From the NCBI GenBank assembly GCA_947000775.1, contig CAMQGK010000514.1:2330001-2394000 (forward strand): a stretch of DNA of 64,000 nt, in the 5' to 3' direction. A program made the translations under genes and the position numbers. Below the pieces are notes generated by a model. It was not told where the DNA came from. It did not search any database and saw nothing but the letters and a program-made list of their open reading frames with translations. The DNA is from Pterois miles. Its lineage: Eukaryota; Chordata; Actinopteri; Perciformes; Scorpaenidae. Below, piece after piece: positions 34,405 through 46,334 of this stretch; the first letter of the stretch is position 1, and every line of letters starts with the position of its first letter.

Positions 34405-35550
34405 TAGTCTGAGTCTAGGGTCAGCACTACTGGAATATCATCTGAACATAATCCCAGTTTAAATCTCTAGTCTAAGGTTAGCACTACTGGAATATCATCT
34501 GAACATAATCCCAGTCTAACCCTGTAGTCTAAGGTTAGCACTACTGGAATATCATCTGAACATAATCCCAGTTTAAACCTCTAGTCTAGGGTTAGCACTA
34601 CTGGAATATCATCTGAACATAATCCCAGTTTAAATCTCTAGTCTAGGGTTAGCACTACTGGAATATCATCTGAACATAATCCCAGTCTAACCCTCTAGTC
34701 TAAGGTTAGCACTACTGGAATATCATCTGAACATAATCCCAGTCTAGCCCTCTAGTCTAGGGTTAGCACTACTGGAATATCATCTGAACATAATCCCAGT
34801 TTAAACCTCTAGTCTAGGGTTAGCACTACTGGAATATCATCTGAACATAATCCCAGTTTAAACCTCTAGTCTAGGGTTAGCACTACTGGAATATCATCTG
34901 AACATAATCCCAGTTTAAACCTCTAGTCTAGGGTTAGCACTACTGGAATATCATCTGAACATAATCCCAGTCTAACCCTCTAGTCTAGGGTTAGCACTAC
35001 TGGAATATCATCTGAACATAATCCCAGTCTAACCCTCTAGTCTAGGGTTAGCACTACTGGAATATCATCTGAACATAATCCCAGTTTAAATCTCTAGTCT
35101 AGGGTTAGCACTAATGGAATATCATCTGAACATAATCCCAGTCTAACCCTCTATGTAGTCTAGGGTTAGCACTACTGGAATATAATCTGAACATAATCCC
35201 AGTTTAAATCTGTAGTCTAAGGTTAGCACTACTAGAATATCATCTGAACATAATCCCAGTTTAAACCTCTAGTCTAAGGTTAGCACTACTGGAATATCAT
35301 CTGAACATAATCCCAGTCTAACCCTCTAGTCTAAGGTTAGCACTACTGGAATATCATCTGAACATAATCCCAGTTTAAATCTCTAGTCTAAGGTTAGCAC
35401 TACTGGAATATCATCTGAACATAATCCCAGTTTAAACCTCTAGTCTAAGGTTAGCACTACTGGAATATCATCTGAACATAATCCCAGTTTAAACCTCTAG
35501 TCTAAGGTTAGCACTACTGGAATATCATCTGAACATAATCCCAGTTTAAA
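34405..35550 (+). repeat. 57-bp minisatellite, about 20 copies
   Basis: Landmark phrases GTTAGCACTACTGGAATATC and ATCTGAACATAATCCCAG recur every 57 bases. Copies differ mainly at TCTAGGGTT versus TCTAAGGTT and CAGTTTAAA versus CAGTCTAAC. One copy near 35150 carries a 4-base insertion. The AGGGTTAG inside the unit is a chance likeness to telomere repeat and does not tandemly repeat itself. Confidence 0.95.
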
Positions 35551-36516
35551 GCAGTTGTGTTGAAGCAGAACTTGTCCAAGTTCAGCCGTCCTCCCCGTCA
35601 TGTAGCGTACGTCCTTGCTTCATCCTCCTCGTTATCTTTTTTATTAAATCACTCATTTTCCAGTCTTGCCATGCTCTGTGTGACAAGTCTCTTGACTGAC
35701 AGTCTTCTCAGAAAACTGAACGTCCCGTTAAACTATAGCTGTCACAACAGCGAATGTGGCAGCAAGTTTCCATCAAACAAACCTCAAAAGTCTGTCAGCC
35801 CTCATCGGAGCATCTTTTGTCTTGTCCCCAGAGGCTAAAGGGAGCGCATTAATGTGGAAATCTGCGACCGGAGGGGGAGAAATGCTTAAACAATCTGTGG
35901 ACTTCACAACATCTGGGCTTTAATTATTCATCTGAACCGATTTACTCAGGTAGCAGCGCAGATATGGGAGCTGTCAGCACTTATTCTGATACGCGACAGG
36001 AAATGAATTCTCCACCGTGTCCAGCAGGCTTGTAAAGTCTATCAGAGAGACTTCTGTCACTTTGGGTTCAGTGGGTGAAACCAGAGGCCACACATAAACC
36101 ATCAAGCTCATTACAATTCTGCTTGTTCTGCCCCAATCCATCTGTATTCATGCGTCTCCTCTCGTAACACATCATTGTTTAGACGGTTCAAAGTCACATG
36201 ATGACCCTCCTGCTATAAATAAGGTAATTGGGATGAGTGCAACAACAAAACCAAAGGTACAGGGAATGCAAATGTGCTCACACACACTGGAGACCAATTA
36301 AGGACAAAAGATTGTCAGCCGCCGACGCTCTCTAAAAAAACTCTGTCAACACAGTAGAGACAACAAAACCTCAGCAACAAACACACTTAGTCTGGAAGGG
36401 TCGGTGTGTTTCTCCTCGACCTGTAACGTCACATGTTTTATTTAAATGATTTCCCCAGTGTTATAGATAGAAAAGATATTGACGATCCTATGTGACCACC
36501 AGCTTTAATTATTTCT
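35551..36516. other. non-coding, largely unique stretch
   Basis: No exon. It includes an octamer-like ATGCAAAT near 36265, CTTTAATTATTCATCTG near 35918 and TAATTGGG near 36225, the style of developmental enhancers, but no conservation can be tested here. Confidence 0.35.
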
Positions 36517-37560
36517 AGGGATGTACCCCTTTTTCAGTCCTGATACCGACAACAATACCTGAACTTTGGGTATCGGCTGATACCGAGTACCGATCCGATA
36601 CCAGTCTTTAATTGATAAGCTTTATGCCTCCCTGTGTGGAAGTGACTGGGATCATTCTGTTATGTGTAAGGCAACATCAGGCTGGACTTAAACTTTGTTT
36701 TAACTTAAGAAGTAGTAAAAATTCATCCTCTAAATTAACAGAACTTTTATTTATTATTAAAATTATAAATAATACACCAGTAACTTGGTAAAAAATCTTC
36801 AAAAATAACAAATTTTTTAGTTATTATTGAAATAATAAATCTTACACCATCATCTTGTTAAAAAATCTTCAAAATGAGCTGATTTTTTGTTTATTATTAA
36901 AATAATAAATCACACACCAGGATCTTGGTAAAAAAAAAAAACCTCTCCAACATTAACAGAGTTAATTTTAGGTTGATAATTTGTTTTTTTTTTGTGCCAT
37001 TTCCTTCATCATTGCTGTTTGGAACAAAACACGCCACGGCAGATTTAAAACATTATACTGAAGATCAAGCATGGGGATGGACGTCATATACTTCTATCAT
37101 ATTGTTCTAAACTCTTATATACTATTATATTTCATTTTAATTAGGCAATTAATTAATTTGTGTTTATTTCTGATTTATGACTAGAACAACTTGACCCTCA
37201 GTGCTGAGCAGCATTTCAGATTAATCTTCAGGTTCCAGTTTTCAGATAATGTTCACCACCTCTATGTGACATCTACTGTTGACCTGGTATCTGCCCCTAA
37301 AGCCCCCCTGGACCCCCCTAAAGACCCCCTAGACCCCCTTAAGACCCCCTGGACCCCCCTAAAGACCCCCCTAAAGACCCCCTGGACCCCCAGCCCCCCC
37401 CCTGGACCCCCCTAAAGACCCCCTAGACCCCCTTAAGACCCCCTGGACCCCCTTAAAACCCCCCTGGACCCCCTAAAGACCCCCTGGACCCCCCTAAAGG
37501 CCCCCTGGACCCCCTAGAAAAGACTAAAACAGATGGGTCTCAGAGGATACGTGGAAGTGC
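36517..37560. mobile_element. dispersed repeats incl. family B with C-rich array
   Basis: The left end (36530-36610) has GATACCGAGTACCGATCCGA, a phrase common in teleost non-autonomous DNA elements. From about 37040 the sequence parallels 50440-50650, sharing TTCTATC, GTTCTAAAC, ATCTTCAGGTT, GATAATGTTCA/GATGATGTTCA, TATGTGACATC and ACTGTTGACCTG, and then the CCCCTAAAG phrase. The family is unidentified. Confidence 0.6.
37291..37515 (+). repeat. C-rich minisatellite of about 21 bp
   Basis: About ten imperfect units of CTAAAGACCCCCTGGACCCCC. Runs of four to eight C are separated by short A/T/G steps, so the opposite strand has many runs of four or more G. The related dispersed repeat at 50590-50615 has only one such unit. 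Confidence 0.9.
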
Positions 37561-38640
37561 CTCCAGCTTTTGGCCAAATCAAAGTGGACTTAATTTTGAT
37601 TGAATATAATTTGTGATAAGCACTAACAGACTAAAGCTACATTCATACCAGATCAGGCAGAAAAATTCATAGCTGCCGACATCTTCTCATTTATTTTTGT
37701 GAGTTTGGATGCACTGACACCGACATGGATCAGATATCAGGCCAATACTGACTCAAATACTGCAGATGGATCACGTCTGGTAACAATGGGGCCGACCTGT
37801 TCTTTACAGTATACGGTACATTATATCCTGGAAGTTTTGACTGATTTGTTGCTGCATTAAAAAGGTTTACACTTGAACTGCTGACAGTTGTGAGTTTGTG
37901 ACTGACTTTTGTCACACCACACGTATTGATTAGATCCATCGCTGGTATAGAACTATTGATTAGTGCAGCTTTAAAGAGGGCAGCTCTCTGTTTGTGACTG
38001 ATCCTGTGATGAAGCTGTAATTCACTCACACTAAAACATGACGTTTCAAGTAGAACGTTTTGAGCTTTAAGACTTTATCCCATTAAGACCGATGCTACGT
38101 TTGTGTGTTTGTACCTTTAAGACCAGGCCATTTTTTTTAGGACAATAAGTTCTCATCAAAACCAAACGTCTAAGCTGTCAAATGGTTTTTATTCTCACCT
38201 GAGGCTTCAACTGAGGGTTAATAGGCCTGATGTTTTATATATTACTCTGCTAGCTGTATGCGGGGTGTGGATGCTGTAATGGCTGAAAAACAGAGTAACT
38301 TTTAGGGTCGGGACAATTCACCTATATCTCCTGATTCAGTACTAGCTAGAAGTGAGTGCTGGAGTTTTCATATCGTCATGTAACTGGTCTCCACAGAACC
38401 AGAATCCGGTCTTACAAAACAGTACAAAAACACTTAGCGTTTGTATGGTGTGACCCAGAATGTGAGCATAGCTCGAGTGTTTACAAGAGCAGGTTAAACT
38501 GACCTTCACACAGGGGTCATGGGACATTGAAGTACAGAGGTTGGATAGCCAGATGTGTCCTGTTTTGGCGTATCCAGATAGAAGCTGACTGGTGGTGTTT
38601 ACCGGGAATATAAAAGTAAAGGCTGTTAAGTTTGGATCTT
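37561..38640. other. non-coding stretch with dispersed repeat pieces
   Basis: 37700-37790 (GACACCGACATGGATCAGAT) may be the far end of the GATACCGAT-type element. The phrase AATAAGTTCTCATCAAA.CC near 38143 recurs near 44068. No exon. Confidence 0.4.
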
Positions 38641-38759
38641 TTTGTCTTGTATGTATGATTGCAAGGATAAATGCATCCCGCCAGGCTGGCCCTTATCCAG
38701 ATCGCCTCTTGTCTTATATTTGCTACAACATGAGCAGGAGTATGTAAAGCACAATCACC

Positions 38760-38975
38760 CCTACCTTGTCTTTATAATTCTGGTTCATGCAAGTTCTTCC
38801 TCACCAAAATTTTGTGTGACTTATGGTCATGAGCTTTGGGTCATGACTGAAAGAATGAGATCGCAGATACAAGCGGTCGAATAGAGCTTCCTCCGTCGGG
38901 AGGCTGAGCTCAGCATTAGAGGTAAGGGTGAGGAGCTCAGACATTTGGAGGGAGCTCGGAGTAGAGACGTTGACG
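38760..38975 (+). pseudogene. LINE reverse-transcriptase C-terminal relic
   Basis: The translation CVTYGHELWVMTERMRSQIQ (about 38814-38873), followed in the DNA by the equivalents of SFLRR and a region reading LRS.GGS in pieces, matches the C-terminal end of a non-LTR retrotransposon polyprotein that is very common in fish genomes. It breaks by a stop after 38881 and frame changes, and all catalytic domains are missing. It is a 5'-truncated, dead copy. The clade is not assigned. Confidence 0.6.
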
Positions 38976-38989
38976 GTTAACTGAGGCCT

Positions 38990-39152
38990 CTAAATTACCC
39001 GTAGGTGTGAATGGTTGTCTGTCTCTATGTGCCCTTGCGATGGACTGGCGACCTGTCCAGGGTGAACCCGCCTTCGCCCAATGCCAGCTGGGATCAGCTC
39101 CAGCCCCCCACCGACCCCTAACGGGATAAGCGGTTGCAGATGGATGGATTCC
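38990..39152 (+). mobile_element. LINE/SINE-type 3' tail with (GGAT)n end
   Basis: The phrases GCGATGGACTGGCGACCTGT, CGCCCAATGCCAGCTGGGAT and GGATAAGCGGTTG.AGATGG mark a retroelement tail widespread in teleosts. Two more copies are in this window, at 52505-52633 (+) and 61337-61515 (-). It follows directly after the LINE relic and may belong to the same insertion or to a second one. Confidence 0.6.
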
Positions 39153-40065
39153 TTATGTTTTCTCAATTTTTATTCTACATCACAAGCTCTGTGGTGTACA
39201 AATGACAAATAGCAAGTAGTGCATGTGTGTAAATATTTGTGAATTACTGTCATTCATATGCCATTTGGTGAGACTGGGCAAGTGAAGCCAAATGCCCCCG
39301 AGGTACATCCAGTGTCTCAGCATCTTTAGACGTAAATGTGTTTGCGTCAACATCTGCAGAGCGGCGGCCTAAATAATTGCATGCTGTGAACGCTGAAATG
39401 AGTTTCTTGATGACGGACGGTTTTGACATGTTGAGCGGTAATGCAGGTATATCACGAAAAAGAAAGGAGGGACAAAAAAAGAGGCTATTTATTTTGTGTC
39501 TGGAGATGGAGACCAGCGGAACAAGAGCTCGTTGTTGTTGACAACACAGAGGATATTTTCTCCTGACTTACTGTGTTTCTGTGTGGATACAATGACAGCA
39601 GGAGTACCTAAATGACACTCAGATGTACTGGCTGGTTGTTCAGGGCATGTTGGGCTGTTGGTTGAAGCGAGGGTGGACCGCAAAGTGTGTGTGTGTGTGT
39701 TTGTGTGTAAATGCTGCTCTGTGCTGTTTTTGAACTAAGCTGCTGGAGATGGCATTTTAGCATGCACGGCAGAGCGGTTTGCCTGTCTATGCATTTCTTC
39801 GTTTTTTGCCCCCCTTCCTCTCCGCTCAGCTCCTGTCATGCTTAGCTGCCCTGTCTCTCCACTACACCATCACCAGTGTGTTTGTGTGAAAGTGGAGGTA
39901 TAAGCTCAGCTGGCCTCTAGCTGTGCTGGCTAGATAACCCCACTCCTGATAAGCCCAGCAGGACAGTAACACAACCACCCACAGCTCCCGGGGCATTTTC
40001 AAAGATTTTTTTGTCTCGCTGCCTCACCAGTTGAAATGATTCCCGTGTTTTTCCACTCTTTCCAG
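39153..40065. other. end of intron upstream of first seen exon
   Basis: No exon before the acceptor at 40064-40065. A short GT tract lies at 39684-39705. A pyrimidine-rich stretch (TGTTTTTCCACTCTTTCCAG) leads into the exon. Confidence 0.5.
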
Positions 40066-40524
40066 ATAAAGAAGTCCCCACCACCACCCCCTCCACCCCG
40101 CCACTGGCGGTGACACCAGCGAGCACAAAGGAGAGCAGCCCCAAAGCCAAAAGCTCCAGCTCGTTGGCTGGAGGTTTGCTACAGTCAGTGCTGACACAAA
40201 AAGGACGACTCGTCTCCCAGAAAGGGGAGATCCTCCCCTCGGCTCTGCCCCAGAACCTGCTCCCTCTTCTGGGCAGAGGCCTCAGCGTCAGCTCCCTCCC
40301 TGGAAGCCGTTCCCTGGAGCACCAGAGTGGGGGATTACTGAGGAGGGTTAAACCCCCAGCATCAGCTGCAGCGTCAGGCCGAGGCAGCGCTCCAACTGAG
40401 CCTCTTCCCACAGACACACACTCCCAGCCGCCTCACACACTCACACACACTCCCGAGCTGGAGGACGTCTCCACAGTGGGCACGATGCTGGACGTGGACA
40501 CGGAGACAGAGACCCCTTCATCAG
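40066..40524 (+). CDS. sez6l: sez6l exon 2, Ser/Thr/Pro-rich stalk
   Basis: Acceptor TTTCCAG at 40059-40065 and donor GTACGAGT at 40525. The first two bases complete a codon begun in the unseen exon 1, and the last base G begins the Ala codon of the next exon. The roughly 153 residues start KEVPTTPSTPPLAVTPASTK and end DVDTETETPSSG. There are no cysteines and many Ser, Thr and Pro, including SSSSLAGG and PTDTHSQPPHTLTHTPELED. This corresponds to the poorly conserved, probably O-glycosylated N-terminal stalk of SEZ6 proteins, whose exon 2 is also long in mammals. The call rests on position and phase, since the sequence itself is not conserved; a slightly different acceptor is possible. Confidence 0.8.
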
Positions 40525-42546
40525 GTACGAGTCCTCCTCGTTTAGGCTCATGTATGCCCTCCTCCTCCTTCAGTCAACATCCTACATCCTATCCTGGTGC
40601 AAAGTAACTGAGTACATTTACTCTAGTACTCTACTCAGAGCCCTGTCCAGCCAGTGGTACGTCCTGATTTCTGGTTAAAGTCCGCCTCCACTGTAGTTTG
40701 GCTTTTCTGTGATATTTCATATTGATTGGAGTCACTGTTTGTCCTTTTTTGACAATTAACTTTATTTTATTTTATTTTTTAATTTAAATGGGAATATGAG
40801 GTGGTACGCTAGTTAGCTGTATTTCGCTAGTTAGCTGTAGTTCGCTGGTTAGCTGTTATTAGCTATAGTTAGCTGTAGTTAGCTAGTTAGCTGTAGTTAG
40901 CTGACATTAGCTAGTTAGCTGTTATTAGCTGTAGATAGCTTTAGTTAGCTAATTAGCTGTAGTTAGTTATCTGTAGTTTGCTAGGTTGCTGTAGTTAGCT
41001 ATAGTTATCTATAGGTAGCTATAGTTAGCTAGTTAGCTGTAGTTAGCTGACATTAGCTAGTTAGTTGTAGTTAGCTGTCATTAGCTGTAGTCAGCTAGTT
41101 AGCTGTAGTTAACTAGCCCAACTTGTTACATTGGCTGACAGGGTTGTCATGTTACTTTGGTTTCCTTCAGGTTACTTTAGTGTGTTTATGTTCACCATGG
41201 TTTGTGTGTGAAGTGAACCGGTGAAATCAGCACAGCGATTTACACTGAATCCCAGCAGAATGAACACAACACACGACTGTCTCTCTCACTGTCTTCTTTA
41301 CTGTCTCCTCCTGCTGGAGATCAATTAACAGAAAGCAGCCGATACTGAAGGTTTGTGGGCCTCTAACAGGTCTGAGCACGACTTTCAGCTCATCAGAAAA
41401 CCAGAGAGACGTCCCGTTAGAGATGAATCTCAGTGCAGCCCGGTGTGGGGTCAGCGCTGGAGCTGAGGACAGAGCGGCCTGTCAGTACCCCAATAACTGC
41501 ATTTCAAACGGCGGACGTCTGCGGCATGTCTGTCCGTCCTCTGGAGCGCTGTGGGCGGCGTGTGGCGATGATTCTCCACCGTGCAGCAGCAGCCAGATGG
41601 GAACAAAACAGGATGTAATGCTGGCTGGAGAGAGACTTTAACATTCCTCCTCAAACAGATGGTGGGGGTACATATCTAGAGGTCAGAGGTCAAGGGACCC
41701 CTTTGAAAATGGCCATGACAGTTTTCCTTGTCAAAGTTTAAAGTGTTATTTATCCTCTTTTGTGACAAGCTAGACCTGGTTGGTACAGATGGATTCGTTA
41801 TGTTTTCTAGTGTCATATGATACCAGTATCTTCACTCCAGCTTTAAAACTGAGCTCCAACAACCTAAAAACATTATTACTTTCGCGTTAACTGTGATAGT
41901 CCTCATGGCTGATTACTGTATTTAAAGGCGGTTTGTAAACACAACCTTCAGGAGGTGAAAACTCACAGATTCACTCTGGTTTTCAAATGTTTTTGCCTCA
42001 CAATATTTGCATATTTCCCAGTGATGTCGTAGCTTCCTCGTGGATGTGTGCGCAGGATCTGACGCCTGGTCACTACGGTGTTATCGTGGTTGACACCAAG
42101 AAATGTCCCAAACATACAACGTGATGAAATCCAGCCAGGAGGCTGCAGGGTCTCTGCTGATACATAGTGATGATTGAGGGGGATTATTTTATCAGTCTAT
42201 ACTTTGTTTTTTAGGAAAATCCTGCTTGTTGTGCCTTTAAGTAACAGTCAGACTTTTACTAGTGGTTGAGTAGTTTTTTTATTTAGAAGTAAAGGATGTG
42301 AATACTTGACCCGCCACTGATGGGACAGTGTGATTATTTACTTCCTGTCACTGTCAACGGCCTCGCTGTGCTTTGTGTCTGCTGTGTAGCTGCTCTGATC
42401 CCTGTAATTTCCATCATTAATTATACACAGCAGGGATTCCCACTGAGTCAGGCTCGCATTAAAGGGATTACATACAGTGTTGAGAACAAAAAAACATACA
42501 TAAAAAAAGGTCAGAGTATAATAAAGTCCTGTGCTCTGTCCTGCAG
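40525..42546. other. sez6l intron: TAGCTG array and family A piece
   Basis: About 2 kb. It holds the GTTAGCTGTA tandem region and a + strand piece of dispersed family A (about 41660-41920, with GAGGTCAGAGGTCAAGGGAC and CATATGATACCAGTATCTTC). No exon is seen inside it. Confidence 0.6.
40805..41115 (+). repeat. GTTAGCTGTA-type tandem repeat
   Basis: Imperfect units built from TTAGCTGTAG, TTAGCTAG and TTAGCTGACA repeat for about 310 bases. AGCT is self-complementary, so hairpins are possible. No register is constant enough to give a single period. Confidence 0.85.
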
Positions 42547-42686
42547 CGCTGTCCGGCTGCATGGTGAATTTCTCTGATCCTGAGGGATACATCGACTCGT
42601 CTGACGACCCACCGCTGCCCGACGGCACCTTCTTACACTGCACCTACACCGTGACGGTGTACACCGGCTACGGCGTGGAGCTGCAG
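42547..42686 (+). CDS. sez6l: sez6l exon 3, CUB1 first half
   Basis: Acceptor TGTCCTGCAG ends at 42546; the donor at 42687 reads GTATACAT. The peptide is ALSGCMVNFSDPEGYIDSSD, then PPLPDGTFLHC and VTVYTGYGVELQ. Two cysteines (CMVNF and FLHCTY) form the usual N-terminal CUB disulfide. This half of the domain is among the most conserved parts of SEZ6L, and the text is almost the same as in mammals. The exon ends at a codon boundary (phase 0), unlike most other exons of the gene. CUB domains mediate extracellular protein contacts; what CUB1 binds is not visible here. Confidence 0.93.
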
Positions 42687-45600
42687 GTATACATCGGCGG
42701 CTAACCGCCACATGTCCTCTGTTATCTGGTTGTCATGCTGGACTTCTTGGTGCAGGCAGGTGTGTTCATGTCTGCTGTGATCTGATCTCAGGTTGAACTC
42801 TGCCTCCTAGTGGCACCTGCTAGTACCTTTACTGCTCTCTATATGGAGATATAGAGTACATACACTATATACTGTACTGTACACATACACAGGGCTTTAC
42901 CTTGGTGTTTGGTGCATATACATATATGAACTATTTGTATGTATATGGATGTGCGTGGGTATGTGTGCATGTATAAATAATGTATATATGTAAACTTTTC
43001 AGATATCCATTTACTCTTTGACTGATGACATAAAATGACCTGTGGTGACCTCTAGGATAATCACAGCCTCGTGAAACTTTATAGCCACAAACTAGAGACC
43101 TTGATCATTCAGAAGATGGATGTCTTTACTAGCTACACTGAAAATAAGTGGGTTTCTAAGTAATTTACACAACAGAAGTGCGTGCAATCGAATCGCTAAA
43201 ATATGCAATTTTTGCAGAAATCTCCAGATGTGTCCAAGTTTTTTGATCACAAATCACAGCATGACATTTCTATGGTGTTTGTTTAGGTCTTTGTGTGTTA
43301 ATGTGGTATTCTGGAGGATTATTGATCATTTTTGTTAATACTGAAAAATGGTTAAATTTAGCACCAAATCTGAGTAACAAATGGTATCAACTGCAACAAC
43401 TTATGAGTCATAATAGAAAATGAGGTTGACCATCGTGTACTTCTATCATCACGTTCTAAACCTTCACACACTTTCACCATTTGAATTACTTCTTTAATTA
43501 ATTTTTATCTTACTCTTCTGTTTGAATGTACCACTGGGTGTATAAAAAATAAGTTTTCGCAAATATTGCATATATTAAAGATGAATAATTGACAAGTACT
43601 TTGCAATAAAAGTATTTGGAAAAAAAACAGTAAAGGGAAAAGAAAGTAGTGCAGAAGAGGCTGCTGTAATTTATCGATGCAGTGTTCACAGGACAACTTT
43701 TCATTTCCTGAATCTGCTCTTTTGATTGACAGACAGATGATTTTACTGGGAAAACATCGGCAGAAGACTTAAACGTTCAGATGAGGGCTGTGACGTGTAA
43801 ATTATAAAATAATAATTAAACTACAGTGAGACATTTTCACTTCAGTAAGATAATGGCTTATACAGTAGTGACTATATATTGCAGACCCAGTTTTGTAACT
43901 GAATCATTTCAGTTCTTGCATTGCACCTTTAATTACAGAGCCACTTCCTGTTTTACACTGACATGTAAAGACACCAGCGTAGAATGGGTCAGAATTATTT
44001 ATTTATGTATTTTTATTGTTGAGGTTTAGTAATTTTTATAAAAATGGCAATATTTTTAGGACAAAGCCAATAAGTTCTCATCAAAGCCAAAAGTCTAAGC
44101 TGTCGAATGTTTTTCATTTCATGTTTCTATCTGCTACGGAGGCTGAGAAATTAAGGTTTCAGTAAATGTTGAAAGTTCTGTCAAGTTTTTCAGAAATCCT
44201 CAGCTTTAAGTGTTTTAGGCAGCTCCGCAGGTCTTAATGGGTTAAATCACCAGTGACAGTGACTTAACTGACATTTATGTAAATTGATTTAAAGCACCAC
44301 AGTTTACTCATATGTGCAGCACCTTTTAATCACACTAGTTCTGCAGACATTCAGACGCAACAAAACAAAAGCAGATGTACGTTTATTATTCAATATTCAC
44401 TAGTTCCAGCTGCTCAAATGTGACGAATCTGATGCTTTTCTTTGTCATATGCGGCTGAATCTTTACGTTTTGGTCTGTTGACCAAGTAAAACAAGTTTCT
44501 AGATGAATGGATTAACTGAGAATATTATGCATTCAAAGGATTAATCTAATACTGGAAATTAAGAGTCACGTTGCAGATTAAACCTTTTCAGTGAGATTCA
44601 GACGTTATGATGCAGTTTCATTTTGACTTTGTCATGTGTCATCTCTCATTTTTTGTCTTATCTAAAATAAAATAAAAAAGCCTCAAGGAATCCTATTAAA
44701 AATGAGGAGTACTCTCACTGAGAGCCAGAAATACTTTTCTTAGTTATTATTAAACAACTTCAGGGTCCTTTGGCGTGCAAGCGGACTTATGTTTGTCTGG
44801 CATTATGAATTATTGACTCTGTCAGGGAACGACTCGACTGGTCTGAGAGGAACTGTTTCTGTTTCTGCTGCTTTTCGCTGGTGAGAGATTCGCTTTGTGA
44901 TTTTTTCCCATTGAGCTGCAGCTCTAGTCAGATACGAGCGACAGAGCTGATGGTTTCAGGACAGAAGATGTCGTTTGCTGTACAGACTGTAAAGGTCCTC
45001 GAGGGCTGCATGCACTTGATCAGCTGCAGTTATAACTGATGTTTTCCTTCTTTCCTTCAATAATAACGGTTTTAACAGAGATACAACACTATAATTCAGA
45101 CATCAGATGTGTTTGTTGTGTGAAAGGGTGAGGCGTATAATAAGTTCATTGTAATTTTAGTTGTATATTGTTTTTCTTGGTAATTTTATAATATGAAAAT
45201 GTTGCATTTCCTGCGTTATGTTACCCACTAGCTAGCTTGCTAAATTGTTAGCGGTGGCTTCTAGTCTCAGACAGTAACGTTAATATTGCTGTTGCTTAGC
45301 AGCGGTTTTCTTCACGACTTAACCATTTGAACACCACACAAATCACTTACATGACTTCCCATCTCATATACACTGTAAACAAATCCCCACTGGACAGGTG
45401 TGACCGGCGTGACCATAGAGATCACATCCTCTCATCAGCCCTCTCTGTATGCCAGTGTAGACGTTAAACGCGGGTGTTTTGAGGCTGACGGATCAGCCCG
45501 TTACATGCCGCCTCTCCAGTGGCGCCCGGCTGTACGGCCGTGCGTAAAACATCTCCGGTAGATTCTGCCCAACTGGTCCGAGCCCCCCTTGTGGGTTGCA

Positions 45601-46138
45601 CCAGAAAGCAATATAGTTATTATTATTTATTGGAACATATTTCTAATATTTATCTAATGCTTATCATCATGTCATGATGAAGGTTATCGGTGCTCAGATG
45701 CAGTCGGACACGGCTTGCACACGAGCAGATGTTTCCTCAGCAGAAAACCGCTCATTTCTCCAATTTGCCGCCTTTTAAATAGCAATGCGCCTGCTTCAGG
45801 TGCACCTGACTTTTAACACAAACGCCCTGTGATTAGTTAAGAGACCAAATAAAACCATTTACCTAAAGGCACTATCCATCATGCACTTATATATCATCTA
45901 AATAGAGTAGTCCTCTCATCTCACCTTTCTAAGGTTCGAAGCTCGACTTTTGTTGTCTTTCAGTGTTTTTAAAGCTCACAGTAAGTGTCTTCCTCAGATT
46001 AATGAGTGGTAATAACAAACAGCAGCTTTTAGGTGCAACCTGAGTACCATTCAGCCTCATCTACCGCTGCAGTATCTGAATACAGACGAAGCCAAACAAA
46101 AGAGGCACTAACAGGTGTTTTCCTCCCCGTGTGTCCAG
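42687..46138. other. sez6l intron with dispersed family B copy
   Basis: About 3.45 kb. The part 43015-43500 parallels 50030-50480, sharing AAAATGACCTGTGGTGACCT, GATAATCACAGCCTCGTGAA and GTTAAATTTAGCACCAAATC in order. At about 44045-44115 a phrase recurs that is also near 38140-38190. No exon signal otherwise. Confidence 0.55.
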
Positions 46139-46334
46139 GTGAAGAGCGTGAACCTCTCGGAGGGCGAGCAGCTGTCGATCAGGGGGGCGGATGAACGAGG
46201 CGCCCTGCTAGTCCTGGCCAATCACACGCTGCTGGTTGAAGGTCAGGTGATCCGCAGTCCCACCAACACGCTGTCGGTCTACTACCGCTCTGCGCCGGAC
46301 GCTAGCATGGGCCTCTTCCAGCTGCACTATCAGA
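46139..46334 (+). CDS. sez6l: sez6l exon 4, CUB1 second half
   Basis: Acceptor GTGTGTCCAG ends at 46138 and donor GTGAGCG starts at 46335. The peptide starts VKSVNLSEGEQLSIRGADER, contains VLANHTLLVEGQVIRSPTNT and ends GLFQLHYQ, which completes CUB1. It has two N-glycosylation sequons, NLS and NHT. Length and wording match the vertebrate SEZ6L exon closely; the central GADERGALL is a small lineage difference. It begins in phase 0 and leaves one base (A), which with the next exon's TC makes Ile. Confidence 0.94.

Noticed and set aside
34405..35550. Interstitial telomere repeats (AGGGTTAG)
   Set aside because: The motif occurs once per 57-bp unit and is not in tandem with itself.
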